The notes: a model not told the origin generated them from the letters alone. 37,769 nt of DNA from Clostridiales bacterium (GCA_017527865.1 JAFXPN010000036.1:1-37769), one strand, 5' to 3'; shown: positions 7,875 through 16,011, counted from the first letter of the stretch. A program made the numbers and translations.

Positions 7875-7883
7875 TGCTAAAGT
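7875..7883 (+). promoter_or_regulatory. Candidate extended -10 promoter of the hydrolase-LytTR operon
   Basis: TGCTAAAGT is an extended -10 (TG-n-TAAAGT) 35 bases before the hydrolase start. No good -35 is present at the 17-bp position (7855-7860), as expected for an activator-dependent promoter. The proximal operator repeat starts 43 bases upstream of the -10 hexamer. Confidence 0.4.
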
Positions 7884-7918
7884 GTGCTCATCAAGGAAAA
7901 ACAAGGAGTTTTACGGCA

Positions 7919-8872
7919 ATGAAAAAGAATAAGTTGATCAAGGCAACAGGTATTACACTCGGAGTGATCGCTTTTATCGCTCTGGCAGGTTCCGCTTTCA
8001 TGGGCGGCTATGTAGCTGACAGGATACTTCATCAGAATGACGGCAAAGACACAAAGGATGCAAGCCTGAAGCAGCTCGAGATCTGGGGCTATGATACGGA
8101 GGCTTTCCTTGCTTCTTACGAAGGCACAGAGGTGAGCGCGACTGCTTCTGACGGAAATGTCGTGCCGGGGACGTTCTTCGACGGGCAGAAAGATGAGTGC
8201 GTAATCCTTGTGCACGGCGCAGGCGGCGACAGAGTGAGCATATATCCTCTTGCCGAGCAGTATATCTTAAGAGGATATGATGTAATCGCGATCGACCAGA
8301 GAGGCTGCGGCGACAATCCTGACGGCAGGTTAACATTCGGTATCAACGAGCAGCTCGATGTAGCGGCGATGGTAGAGTATGCGAGGGAGCAGCTCGGTGA
8401 TTCAAAGGTTATCGTTCACGGCCAGTCGATGGGCGCGCAGACGGCAGCGGTCTATGCTTCCAATGTTGTTCCGGGTTCTGCGGAAGCAGCAGATGCAGTT
8501 ATCTGTGACAGCCCTGTGCCCGGTATGGAACTTATCTTAAGAGAGATGTTCGGCGACGGCGACACGGATTCATTCACGGCGGTCTATCTTACAGGTACGA
8601 GCAAGATCTATATGAAGCTTATTAACGGCATCGATTACGATGATGCTGATACGATCGAAGTCGTAAGAAACGATAATATTCCCACGATGATCATAGTCTC
8701 TGACCGTGATGAAGTCTGCCTTCCTGACCAGGTGGAGGCTGTCTATGATAATATAGCTTGCGGGGAGCGCGCGGTCATGCATGTCAACAGTGAGCACATC
8801 ATGGGCGTTATAGACGATCCCGAAGGATATATGGAAGGCGTAACGGAGTTCCTGACATCAGCAGGTCTCTGA
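7919..8872 (+). CDS. Membrane-anchored alpha/beta hydrolase
   Basis: Serine hydrolase of the alpha/beta fold. A hydrophobic helix at about residues 9-32 after KKNK is an uncleaved anchor or signal, so the enzyme probably faces outside. The oxyanion segment HGAGGD is at residues 99-104 and the nucleophile elbow GQSMG puts the serine at 170. SDRDEV (261-266) supplies the acid and SEH (H293) the histidine. I chose ATG at 7919, with AAGGAG 10 bases upstream and a basic residue run before the anchor, over a longer frame beginning at 7841. It is the first gene of an operon with a LytTR/DUF3021 pair, so it may be the regulated output. The ester or peptide substrate is unknown. Confidence 0.85.
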   Translation: MKKNKLIKATGITLGVIAFIALAGSAFMGGYVADRILHQNDGKDTKDASLKQLEIWGYDTEAFLASYEGTEVSATASDGNVVPGTFFDGQKDECVILVHGAGGDRVSIYPLAEQYILRGYDVIAIDQRGCGDNPDGRLTFGINEQLDVAAMVEYAREQLGDSKVIVHGQSMGAQTAAVYASNVVPGSAEAADAVICDSPVPGMELILREMFGDGDTDSFTAVYLTGTSKIYMKLINGIDYDDADTIEVVRNDNIPTMIIVSDRDEVCLPDQVEAVYDNIACGERAVMHVNSEHIMGVIDDPEGYMEGVTEFLTSAGL

Positions 8873-8879
8873 TAAGAAG

Positions 8880-9350
8880 ATGAAGCTTAATCTTTACGAA
8901 GACAAAAACAATAATGATGAGCACGTGGACGTATATTATTCCAATATGCGTCCCGTGATCCGTCAGATCATAGATTCGGTGAATTCGGAAAGGCCGCAGC
9001 TTAAGGGGCGTCCTGCAGACGAGGATCTCGATGACGGCGAGGAAGTGATACTCGACCCTAAGCATATCTACTATCTCGACCACGTCGAGAGAAAGCTTTT
9101 CGCTTATACAGCAGACGGTGTGTACCGGATCATGGACACACTTGCTTCTTGTGAGGAGATGCTTTGGCATTACGGTTTTGTGAGAGTGAGCAAGTCGAAT
9201 CTCATCAATATCTACAAGATAACCCAGCTTAAGCCGGACCTTAACATGAAAGTCTACGCCTCGTTCGACAACGGCGAGAGGATCTGCATCAACAGAAGTT
9301 ATAAGCAGAGTTTTAACGAGTACCTGCAGAGGATGAGGAGGATGAGATGA
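8880..9350 (+). CDS. LytTR DNA-binding response regulator-like protein
   Basis: Transcription regulator with a C-terminal LytTR domain (about residues 55-156) and no receiver domain. Landmarks are the HIYYLDHVERKLFAYTADG strands, the GFVRVSKSNLINIYKI segment and the final ICINRSYKQSFNEYL, all typical of LytTR. The N-terminal 50 residues are acidic and hydrophilic. The start follows the hydrolase stop by 7 bases and the gene overlaps the DUF3021 gene by 4 bases. LytTR plus a DUF3021-type membrane protein is the known LytTR regulatory system layout, in which the membrane partner restrains the regulator (HdrRM and BrsRM of streptococci are examples). Confidence 0.88.
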   Translation: MKLNLYEDKNNNDEHVDVYYSNMRPVIRQIIDSVNSERPQLKGRPADEDLDDGEEVILDPKHIYYLDHVERKLFAYTADGVYRIMDTLASCEEMLWHYGFVRVSKSNLINIYKITQLKPDLNMKVYASFDNGERICINRSYKQSFNEYLQRMRRMR

Positions 9351-9781
9351 TGGACAGGAGCAGATTTGTTCAGTATCTGATCGAGATGTGCTGCGTCTAT
9401 ACTATCATCTCGGTCGCAGGCGCGATAGTAAATATCATAGCAGGGACGCAGACGAATAATGTCAATGTGCTCGTCATGTTCGCGACTTGCGTTATCGCGA
9501 CATTCGTACTGTATATGCATAAGCTCTTCGATAATGTAAGCCCTCTCGTAATGATAATAGTGCAGTTCCTGACGGCCTGCGCGCTTATAGGGCTGATGCT
9601 GCTCGGGATAAGCTTATTTATCGAACCCATAAGCGCGAGAGGATGGTTCGAGTTCTACAGATCGTTTACGATCCCGTATATCATCTTTGCTGCATTCTAC
9701 TATTACAGAGTCTTCGCGGAAGCGAGGAAGCAGAGCGAACTTATCAGGCAGCTTCAGCAGGATCACCGGGACCTTCAGTAA
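9347..9781 (+). CDS. DUF3021-type membrane protein, partner of LytTR regulator
   Basis: A 144-residue integral membrane protein with four hydrophobic segments (about residues 8-32, 40-56, 64-92 and 105-120) and a polar, glutamine-rich C-terminal tail (RQLQQDHRDLQ) likely in the cytoplasm. ATG at 9347 overlaps the LytTR stop, and GAGGAGG precedes it. Established knowledge of paired LytTR/DUF3021 genes makes it the probable sensor or inhibitor that holds the regulator inactive until a signal reaches the membrane. It overlaps no other gene and closes the operon. Confidence 0.82.
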   Translation: MMDRSRFVQYLIEMCCVYTIISVAGAIVNIIAGTQTNNVNVLVMFATCVIATFVLYMHKLFDNVSPLVMIIVQFLTACALIGLMLLGISLFIEPISARGWFEFYRSFTIPYIIFAAFYYYRVFAEARKQSELIRQLQQDHRDLQ

Positions 9782-9843
9782 GGTTTATCTCCGGCGGCGC
9801 ATTGTGTTAATATCTTTCCAAAGCTGTTTTCCGGGAGGTTAAT

Positions 9844-10236
9844 ATGACGTTGAAGCAAAGAGCGGATGAGGCAGTAAGGCTGAAGACATCGGAAGGCTAT
9901 AACTGTTCTCAGGCAGTAACTGCCGTTCTCGCCGATCAGACAAGTCTGACGGATGAACAGTTAAAGCAGGCAACGGCCGGATTCTGCGCAGGGATGGGTA
10001 ATCTGGAAGCGACCTGCGGGGCTCTCATCGGGGCCGGGATGATCGCCGGACTCAAGACGGAAGGAAACGGCACTTTAAAGTATGCAAGAACGATACAGGA
10101 GACCTTCCGTGACCGGTGCGGAGCCATAAAATGCAGGGATCTTAAGACCGTGACTGACGGAAAACCGCTGTGTTCCTGTGAAGACTGTGTCCGTAACGCA
10201 GTTATGATCTACGGGGAAATAATGGGGTTGGAATAA
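9844..10236 (+). CDS. C_GCAxxG_C_C family redox protein
   Basis: Member of the cysteine-rich C_GCAxxG_C_C family, thought to be redox-active. It is cytoplasmic, 130 aa. Cysteines at 21 (NCSQAV), 48 (FCAGMG), 58 (TCGALIGAG) and the C-terminal set 92, 97, 110, 112 and 115 match the family pattern. The GGxxAGxG-like glycine region follows C58. GGGAGG is 6 bases before the start. It is followed 6 bases later by a small membrane protein, so these two form an operon. In other genomes such proteins neighbour electron-transfer and transport genes; the actual partner is unknown. Confidence 0.85.
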   Translation: MTLKQRADEAVRLKTSEGYNCSQAVTAVLADQTSLTDEQLKQATAGFCAGMGNLEATCGALIGAGMIAGLKTEGNGTLKYARTIQETFRDRCGAIKCRDLKTVTDGKPLCSCEDCVRNAVMIYGEIMGLE

Positions 10237-10242
10237 CGGGAT

Positions 10243-10671
10243 ATGTTTAATTATATTTGGCCGATCGCACTGGTGATACTGTCGAACGTGGTATATCAGA
10301 TCTGTACAAAATCAGTGCCTAAAGAAATGGATCCGTTCGCATCGCTTACGGTGACTTATATCATAGGAGCTATAGCAAGCGCTGTCCTGTATTTTATACT
10401 CGGGAAGAACGGCAATCTGGTAAAGGAATACAGCAAGCTGAATTGGGCGCCTTTTGTCCTCGGAATAGTGATCGTGGGATTGGAAGTAGGATGGATCTAC
10501 GCATATAAAGCGGGGTGGCAGGTAAGCACCGGATTCATAGTGCAGAGCGCGGTGCTTGCGGTCATGCTTCTTATCGTCGGTTACTTTCTTTACCGTGAAG
10601 CGTTTACATGGAATAAGGTTCTCGGGGTCGTAATCTGCTTGATAGGACTTGTATTCATTAATTTTAAGTAG
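10243..10671 (+). CDS. Small EamA/DMT-type four-helix membrane protein
   Basis: A 142-residue hydrophobic protein with four predicted membrane helices (about residues 4-20, 33-52, 70-90 and 98-139 as two close segments). It resembles one half of an EamA/DMT transporter: FGLVIV-type glycine-rich helices, WIYAYKAGWQVSTGFIVQSA and a final KVLGVVICLIGLVFIN segment. Such half-size proteins work as dimers, like small multidrug-resistance proteins, or as unknown efflux units. The start lies 6 bases after the previous stop and has no strong RBS of its own, so coupling to the cysteine protein is likely. Confidence 0.75.
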   Translation: MFNYIWPIALVILSNVVYQICTKSVPKEMDPFASLTVTYIIGAIASAVLYFILGKNGNLVKEYSKLNWAPFVLGIVIVGLEVGWIYAYKAGWQVSTGFIVQSAVLAVMLLIVGYFLYREAFTWNKVLGVVICLIGLVFINFK

Positions 10672-10685
10672 TTTTTATCCATTGG

Positions 10686-10708
10686 CGACACATGGCGCCG
10701 ATGTGTTG
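10686..10708. repeat. 8-bp inverted repeat upstream of the adenylate cyclase gene
   Basis: CGACACAT (10686-10693) pairs with ATGTGTTG (10701-10708), seven Watson-Crick pairs plus one G-T, around the loop GGCGCCG, which itself is centred on the palindrome GGCGCC. It lies in the 57-base gap before the cyclase gene. No T-run follows. It could be a dimeric-regulator operator or a leader hairpin. Confidence 0.5.
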
Positions 10709-10737
10709 ATTAATCGACAAAAAGCAGGATGAATGAC

Positions 10738-13566
10738 ATGAAGAAAAAGAAAGATATCAAGCCTTTAGCATTTCTGAAGAAGGTGATCTGTAAGACCTGC
10801 GGTAAAGCAAGGTGGCTGGTACTCCTGTATGTATTTCTGCTCGTCTTGTCGAATCTTCTTTCGATAATTCCTTATACAGAACGCTACTGTTCCCCGTATA
10901 TGAACGATGAATGGAATACGCCCGACATCGTCCCTCTCGAGAGGGTTGTTGAGTTTGGCATCAACGATGAGGGCAATGCGATCTTTTTCCTGGATAACGG
11001 TATCGGAGAGGATAAGCTGTGCGCAATTCTTGATATAGACAATGGGGTTCAAAGCTATGCTAACGCATCCCAACATCTGACAGACTCCGATGGTGAAGAA
11101 ATACGTGTATATAATTTTGCCGTTACTGATGATAATGTTATCTATGCAGTCACGTATGATACTACTGACAGTACATTTATAACGGAAGAACGAATTATCA
11201 GGTTATCCGCGGACTACAGGTATTTAGGCGACGTATGTAAGATCGAATACCCTGTAAGTTCGAGCGGGTCAAGATTAAGCAGACTTCATTACTATGACGG
11301 CAAGATCACTTTTGCTGTTGTAGATCTGGACGGTGTAACTCTTTATTCCATCGATACGAATACATCCGGAATAACCATAAGTGATAAGTATATGAACGAT
11401 TCGAACGGTACATATACTTCTTCGGTTATTCCGATCGACGGAGGGTTCCTGTTCTTACGAAGCGACGGTAATGTGTACAGGACGAGCTTTGGAGAACCGC
11501 TGGAAGATATCATTTATACATTTGATATCAGTTCCGAAGGACAGTCGGAGAATCCTTACTTCGCGCAGGCGACACTTCTTAACGGAACGCTCTATGCAGT
11601 TGATCAGAATGAACCGACCAAAGTATTCGCGATCGAAGACGGTGAGATTCACGAAGTCTTCGATATAGGCGGTGATTCTGTTATCAGGTATATGGATACA
11701 TATGTCGATGAGACCGGTGAAGCAGTCTTAGTTGTCTGCTGTGATAATTCTCTTCAGGTATATAAGAACGGAACGCTTACGAATAAGAATATTGTCATCA
11801 AGCCCGAAAGATATATTGCCATATATGTCTTGTCCGTCTTAAATTACGTTCGTTTTATATTGATCATCGGACTTCTGATTAATCTTATCATCAGAAAAAA
11901 GACTTTGTTGTTCAAGCAGATCGCTGTTACCATTCCTATTCTTGTAGCCATGATATTTGTTATAGCGTTCAATCTGTACAGTTATTTTATAAGACTTAAT
12001 AACGAGAATATCGAGAAGGAAGTAGCGATCATAGCTGAACTTGGATGTGAAGAGCTCGACGGGTATGATTTTTCCGGACTTCTCACTGTAGATGAGAATA
12101 CGGGCGAAGCGTACCATGAGCTCGGTGACAGACTCATGAGCTTAACCCGTGACCGTCTGTCGATATTAAAGGACGATTTCTATTTCTCCGTTATATATCA
12201 GAAGCCTGACGGGAAGGAGGTTGTTCTTGGAAGAAGCGACCGCATAGTTCAGCCCATGTACAGCGTATCTGACTTGAATTACGTTAACGGGGATCAGACC
12301 GCAGGTGATGCTTATATTGTTAATGACATCAATTCGTTCTGGTTTGATAATGATTCGAGGACCAGCAGCATTAATGCAGTTAAGAGAATTAACGACAAGG
12401 ATGGCAGCGGCAACTTCTATTTTGTTGTAACCACCGAGAATAAGGGCTTCTGGATTATAAGAAGAGACTTCGTTGTAAGTGAGTTCATGTACGGCTCTCT
12501 TATCTTCGTTATCATGACCTTCATCGTTACCATGAGCACCATCGGTATTACGAGATCCATCAGGAAAGCCCGTAAAACGGTCGAGAAGATCTCTGAAGGT
12601 GACCTTACCGCACGAGTTAATTACAGGTCTAACGATGAGCTCGGCGAGATCTGTACCAAGGTCAATGAGATGGGTCAGAGCCTTGAGACACTCTTTAACG
12701 AGAAGGACAAGGCAGAGAGCTTCTACTACAAGTTCGTCCCGCAGAAGTTCAAGGAGTATCTCGGTAAAGAGAACATCGCGGAATTGTCTCTCGGCGATGC
12801 GAGCAGCCGCGACCTTACGGTCCTCTTCTGTGATATCCGCTCATTCTCGATCAATTCGGAGATCATGACGGCCAAGGAAAACTTCGCTTTTGTCAACACC
12901 GTATACGGTAAGGCGGGTCCCGTCATAAGAGAGAACAACGGGTTTATCGACAAGTATATCGGTGATGCGATAATGGCGCTTTTCGAGAGCGCGGATGACG
13001 CGGTGAAGGCGGGAAACGAGATATATAAGGCTATCGTGCTTGACCCGACGACGGCTGATGAACTTAACGTCAGCAGCATCAACATCGGTATCGGCCTGCA
13101 CTCCGGCATGGCGATGGTGGGCATCGTGGGTGAGAGCGAGCGTCTGTCCGGCACCGTCATCTCGGATACGGTCAACTTAAGCTCGCGTCTCGAGTCGCTT
13201 ACGAAGCAGTTCAAGACGGCGATGCTCATATCGAAGGATACCCTCGACAGGATGGAGGATACCGAAGCCGTTAATCTTCGTTACCTCGGCATGATACAGG
13301 TAGCCGGCGTAAATGAGGTCAAGTCCGTATACGAGGTGCTCGACTGTTTGCCCGAAGAGGAGAGACAGAAGAGAAGCGCCAACGCGGATGACTTCAAGGA
13401 AGCGATAAGACTGTTCCACTTGGGACGCAGAGACGAGGCGTGCGCGATGCTGCAGAAGATCGCTGACGACGGCAGAAACGATTACGTGTCGGATATGTAT
13501 CTTAAATACATCACGGAACTGTCAGACGAAGACAAGGCGAACGTTTTCAGATTTGTCCGCAAGTAA
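10738..13566 (+). CDS. Class III adenylate cyclase with large extracytoplasmic sensor and HAMP
   Basis: Membrane receptor making cAMP. Order by approximate residue: membrane helix 26-45; outside domain 50-355 with repeated beta segments resembling a propeller; two membrane helices 359-385 and 394-418; a second outside, Cache-like segment 420-583; membrane helix 584-604; HAMP 605-655; class III cyclase domain 690-860; and a short TPR-like tail. Both metal aspartates are present (LFCDIRSFS and YIGDAIMALF). The lysine in DKYIGD, the threonine four before TVN, and the asparagine and arginine of TVNLSSRLE are intact, which favours ATP over GTP. I chose ATG at 10738, 8 bases after AGGA; the ATG at 10729 overlaps that site. 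The ligand is unknown. Confidence 0.9.
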   Translation: MKKKKDIKPLAFLKKVICKTCGKARWLVLLYVFLLVLSNLLSIIPYTERYCSPYMNDEWNTPDIVPLERVVEFGINDEGNAIFFLDNGIGEDKLCAILDIDNGVQSYANASQHLTDSDGEEIRVYNFAVTDDNVIYAVTYDTTDSTFITEERIIRLSADYRYLGDVCKIEYPVSSSGSRLSRLHYYDGKITFAVVDLDGVTLYSIDTNTSGITISDKYMNDSNGTYTSSVIPIDGGFLFLRSDGNVYRTSFGEPLEDIIYTFDISSEGQSENPYFAQATLLNGTLYAVDQNEPTKVFAIEDGEIHEVFDIGGDSVIRYMDTYVDETGEAVLVVCCDNSLQVYKNGTLTNKNIVIKPERYIAIYVLSVLNYVRFILIIGLLINLIIRKKTLLFKQIAVTIPILVAMIFVIAFNLYSYFIRLNNENIEKEVAIIAELGCEELDGYDFSGLLTVDENTGEAYHELGDRLMSLTRDRLSILKDDFYFSVIYQKPDGKEVVLGRSDRIVQPMYSVSDLNYVNGDQTAGDAYIVNDINSFWFDNDSRTSSINAVKRINDKDGSGNFYFVVTTENKGFWIIRRDFVVSEFMYGSLIFVIMTFIVTMSTIGITRSIRKARKTVEKISEGDLTARVNYRSNDELGEICTKVNEMGQSLETLFNEKDKAESFYYKFVPQKFKEYLGKENIAELSLGDASSRDLTVLFCDIRSFSINSEIMTAKENFAFVNTVYGKAGPVIRENNGFIDKYIGDAIMALFESADDAVKAGNEIYKAIVLDPTTADELNVSSINIGIGLHSGMAMVGIVGESERLSGTVISDTVNLSSRLESLTKQFKTAMLISKDTLDRMEDTEAVNLRYLGMIQVAGVNEVKSVYEVLDCLPEEERQKRSANADDFKEAIRLFHLGRRDEACAMLQKIADDGRNDYVSDMYLKYITELSDEDKANVFRFVRK

Positions 13567-13598
13567 TATTATCTCTCGATCCTGATATCGGTGAGTGC

Positions 13599-13642
13599 GA
13601 CCTGATCACCTGTGTTTCCAGAAGTCCGTTAATGATCAGGTC
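13599..13642. repeat. 10-bp perfect inverted repeat at convergent gene ends
   Basis: GACCTGATCA (13599-13608) pairs perfectly with TGATCAGGTC (13633-13642). The right arm covers the stop codon of the reverse-strand gene at 13636-14247, and the left arm lies just past the cyclase stop. The loop is 24 bases. It may act as a bidirectional 3' end structure; there is no clean T-run on either strand. Confidence 0.55.
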
Positions 13643-14247
13643 CAGTAGATATCTCTGAGCCCGAGTTCCATGATGAGCGTGTAGACGGGAACCTGTTCCG
13701 GTCTTATTGACTGTTCCACCAGCTGAGGAAGATCGATCGTGTTGTCAGCTATGCCGTTGCGTGTATTTTGGATATTGCTGCTGTCATACCATGTGATGAC
13801 ACTCTTTGTCCCTTCGGGAGGTATCGACGAGATGATGCCGGCTTCAACGAGCCTTTGGAATTTGGAGGTTCCGAGATATACGATCCGGTACCCGTGATCC
13901 TTAAGAAGACCTGCGATGGCCGTAAGGTCCTCGTCGCTTAAGAACAGTGAGCCGTTAATATCGTTAAGTATCAATATGTGTCCCTGACATCCCGGGGAAG
14001 ACGTAATGTTCAGCGAGTTGACGGTTCTGGCGTTAAGCGCTTCGGGACCGTTGTTTACCGTCCTGTAGAACATGATGTCGTAATGACGGTCATTGACCTT
14101 TCCGACATAGTTGTTGTAATAGTCCCACTGATCTTCAAGTGTCATCGGGACAGTCCCTCCGAGACACTTAACGCATACTGCGATAATGACAATGACCAGC
14201 AATAAAGCGAGCGGAAGCGCGTAAATATAAAACTTTGATCTGTTCAT
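13636..14247 (-). CDS. Membrane-anchored extracellular hypothetical protein (203 aa)
   Basis: I do not recognise this family. Residues about 8-29 are a strong hydrophobic helix after a basic start (MNRSK), so the protein is an N-terminally anchored or secreted protein. The outer part has alternating strands and helices (GHILILNDINGSLFLSD, then HGYRIVYLGTSKF) that read like a small Rossmann-like or flavodoxin-like fold without a recognisable active site. There are no repeats and no cell-wall motif. It is convergent with the adenylate cyclase gene and shares the inverted repeat at its 3' end. It may be a monocistronic unit. Confidence 0.65.
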   Translation of the reverse strand: MNRSKFYIYALPLALLLVIVIIAVCVKCLGGTVPMTLEDQWDYYNNYVGKVNDRHYDIMFYRTVNNGPEALNARTVNSLNITSSPGCQGHILILNDINGSLFLSDEDLTAIAGLLKDHGYRIVYLGTSKFQRLVEAGIISSIPPEGTKSVITWYDSSNIQNTRNGIADNTIDLPQLVEQSIRPEQVPVYTLIMELGLRDIYWT

Positions 14248-14343
14248 AATATCTATTTCCCTTTGTTATTACGGTAAGTTTATAATAACATAAGGATCGT
14301 AATCTGCGATGAACAGGATTGATCATCTGTGTACAGACCGGTG

Positions 14344-14373
14344 TTGAGTAATAAAAGCGGTTCATGTTATGTT
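14344..14373 (+). promoter_or_regulatory. Candidate promoter for the SCP2-led gene string
   Basis: TTGAGT (14344-14349), an 18-base spacer, then TATGTT (14368-14373) is the best sigma-A-like match in the 211-base gap before the SCP2-like gene at 14459. The remaining gap sequence shows no riboswitch or terminator that I recognise. Confidence 0.35.
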
Positions 14374-14458
14374 TGAAACAGTTTGCCGCTTCTGAAGAGT
14401 GGGCGTCAAGATGTGCCTTCCGGGGCGTTAATATCTAAACTTTAAGGAGAATACAGTT

Positions 14459-14779
14459 ATGACATTTGATGAGATCCTGACTAAGGTAAGAGGTATCGCA
14501 CAGGGAGTTGATGCGTCGGGGATGGGTTTTCTCGCGGTGCAGGTCAACCTCACAGGCGATAACGGCGGAGTTTTCTATGTGGAAGTTAAGGACGGCAGGA
14601 TCAATGTCGAGCCGTATCCCTACGACAACCGCAGCTGCGCCGTTACGATGAGTCTTGCAGATTTCAATAAGCTGATCGACGGCAAGCTCGATCCGATCTT
14701 CGCTTTCACCACAGGCAAGCTCAAGGTGGACGGCGATGTCGGCAAGGCACTGGAGTTTTCAAAGATAATCAAGAAATGA
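14459..14779 (+). CDS. SCP2 sterol-binding-domain-like protein
   Basis: A 106-residue soluble protein matching a minimal SCP2 (sterol carrier protein 2-like) lipid-binding fold. VYFVEVKDGRINVEP-type strands are followed by the conserved ending pattern: CAVTMSLADFNKLIDGKLDP, then AFTTGKLKVDGDVGKALEF. Bacterial SCP2 proteins bind fatty acyl or other hydrophobic ligands, usually with unknown roles. AAGGAG is 11 bases before the start. The stop overlaps the next gene's start (ATGA), so the lipid-binding protein is translationally coupled to a four-helix membrane protein, suggesting joint handling of a hydrophobic ligand. Confidence 0.85.
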   Translation: MTFDEILTKVRGIAQGVDASGMGFLAVQVNLTGDNGGVFYVEVKDGRINVEPYPYDNRSCAVTMSLADFNKLIDGKLDPIFAFTTGKLKVDGDVGKALEFSKIIKK

Positions 14780-15234
14780 GTGACGTCCGGTTAAAGACTG
14801 TCCATGCATGGGAGCCGTGGTTCTTCCTGTTCTTCGGCGTGTTCCATCTGCATAGGATCTGGGCGCTTATCGACCGCGTTTCTTATGCCTCATTCTGGAT
14901 GGGCATTCTGGAAAACAAGGGCTGGCCGTACTTTGTACTGATGGGCCTGCTGGCAGGACTGTGTATTCTCGGCATTGTGACTTTTATATGCGAACGAGGT
15001 CATAATTACTGGTGGAGATGGATATACATCGGAGGCGGAAGCTATGTGCTGTTTGACCTGTTCGCGATCGCGACCGGGATGAAGTTGTGGGCTGATCTTC
15101 TGGCTAAGATGTTTGATGTTGATTCCCCGTATTGGAATGTGGTGTGGGGATTATTTATAATTCTGGGAGGACTTGTGTTCGTACTGGGGCTGAGGCTGCT
15201 TAAGAAAAGGAGTGTTCAGAATGGCATCAAGTAA
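14776..15234 (+). CDS. Four-helix integral membrane protein, unknown
   Basis: A 152-residue protein with four hydrophobic helices (about residues 12-30, 50-72, 80-103 and 118-142), tryptophan-rich loops (NYWWRW) and a basic C-terminus (KKRSVQNGIK). I do not recognise the family. It starts inside the SCP2 stop codon (ATGA) and its last codons overlap the ribosome binding site and start of the TfoX-like gene, so all three genes are tightly coupled. The role could be membrane presentation of whatever the SCP2 protein binds; that is inference from position only. Confidence 0.7.
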   Translation: MSDVRLKTVHAWEPWFFLFFGVFHLHRIWALIDRVSYASFWMGILENKGWPYFVLMGLLAGLCILGIVTFICERGHNYWWRWIYIGGGSYVLFDLFAIATGMKLWADLLAKMFDVDSPYWNVVWGLFIILGGLVFVLGLRLLKKRSVQNGIK

Positions 15235-15535
15235 GGAGTATCTGGATTTTATAATGGGACAGCTGTCTGCGCTCACCGATGTGACATGCCGCGCGATGAT
15301 GGGTGAGTACATCATCTATCTTGGCGGCAAGATCGTCGGCGGCATCTACGATGACCGCTTCCTTGTTAAGCCCGTGAAGGCTGCGTGCGCTATGATGCCC
15401 GACGCGGAATTCGAGCTGCCGTATGAGGGCGCGAAAGAGATGCTCCTCGTGGATAATGTTGATGATGCAGACTTCCTGTGCGAACTGTTGAACGCGATGT
15501 ACCCGGAACTGCCCGCGCCGAAGAAAAAGAAGTGA
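15221..15535 (+). CDS. TfoX N-terminal domain protein
   Basis: A 104-residue protein matching the TfoX/Sxy N-terminal domain: RAMMGEYIIYLGGKIVGGIY, then RFLVKPVKAA and the closing PYEGAKEMLLVDNVDDADFL. The C-terminal TfoX helical domain is absent, as in many Firmicute and other stand-alone versions, so a competence role should not be assumed. AAAGGAG lies 8 bases before ATG at 15221; the alternative GTG at 15212 is inside that site. It ends in a lysine run (KKKK). It sits 12 bases before a GNAT gene. Confidence 0.85.
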   Translation: MASSKEYLDFIMGQLSALTDVTCRAMMGEYIIYLGGKIVGGIYDDRFLVKPVKAACAMMPDAEFELPYEGAKEMLLVDNVDDADFLCELLNAMYPELPAPKKKK

Positions 15536-15547
15536 GATGTTAATAAT

Positions 15548-16009
15548 ATGAACATCAGACAGGCAACGGCGGGTGACTTTGAAGCAGTCAAGAAGATCAC
15601 GCAGGAGACGATACATGCGGTGTATCCGAAGTATTATCCTGCGGGCGCTGTCAGGTTTTTCTCGGAGCATCACGCGGATGAGAAGATCATGCGCGATATT
15701 ACTGCGGGAATTGTGTACTTGGTTGTTGACGATTCCTGCGTGCCCGCAGGTACGGTAACGCTCACTGATAATGAGGTAGACCGGTTGTTCGTGCTGCCGG
15801 AGTTCCAGGGCAGAGGTTACGGCCGGGCACTGCTGGACTTTGCCGAGGAGAGGATATCCGAGAAGTATGACGTCATTATCCTTCACGCGTCGCTCCCGGC
15901 GAAGAATATCTACCTGAAGCGCGGATTCCGCGAGGTCGATTACTTAAAGATCGACACGGGCTACGGTGACTTTCTGTGCGCCGATGTCATGGAGAAGAAA
16001 GCAAAGTGA
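15548..16009 (+). CDS. GNAT-family N-acetyltransferase
   Basis: Acetyl-CoA-dependent acetyltransferase (153 aa). The core motif is VDRLFVLPEFQGRGYGRALL (about residues 77-96), with the Q/R-G-x-G-x-G/A loop that binds acetyl-CoA. AKNIYLKRGFREV is the C-terminal signature of the fold. The N-terminal MNIRQATAGDFEAVKKI is typical. It is the first of three consecutive GNAT genes. These three are diverged from one another, so they are probably paralogues with different amine substrates rather than recent copies. The substrate is unknown. Confidence 0.9.
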   Translation: MNIRQATAGDFEAVKKITQETIHAVYPKYYPAGAVRFFSEHHADEKIMRDITAGIVYLVVDDSCVPAGTVTLTDNEVDRLFVLPEFQGRGYGRALLDFAEERISEKYDVIILHASLPAKNIYLKRGFREVDYLKIDTGYGDFLCADVMEKKAK

Positions 16010-16011
16010 AT

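Noticed and set aside
15221..15535. TfoX-like gene as evidence of natural competence
   Set aside because: Only the N-terminal domain is present, and such stand-alone proteins are widespread without competence genes nearby.
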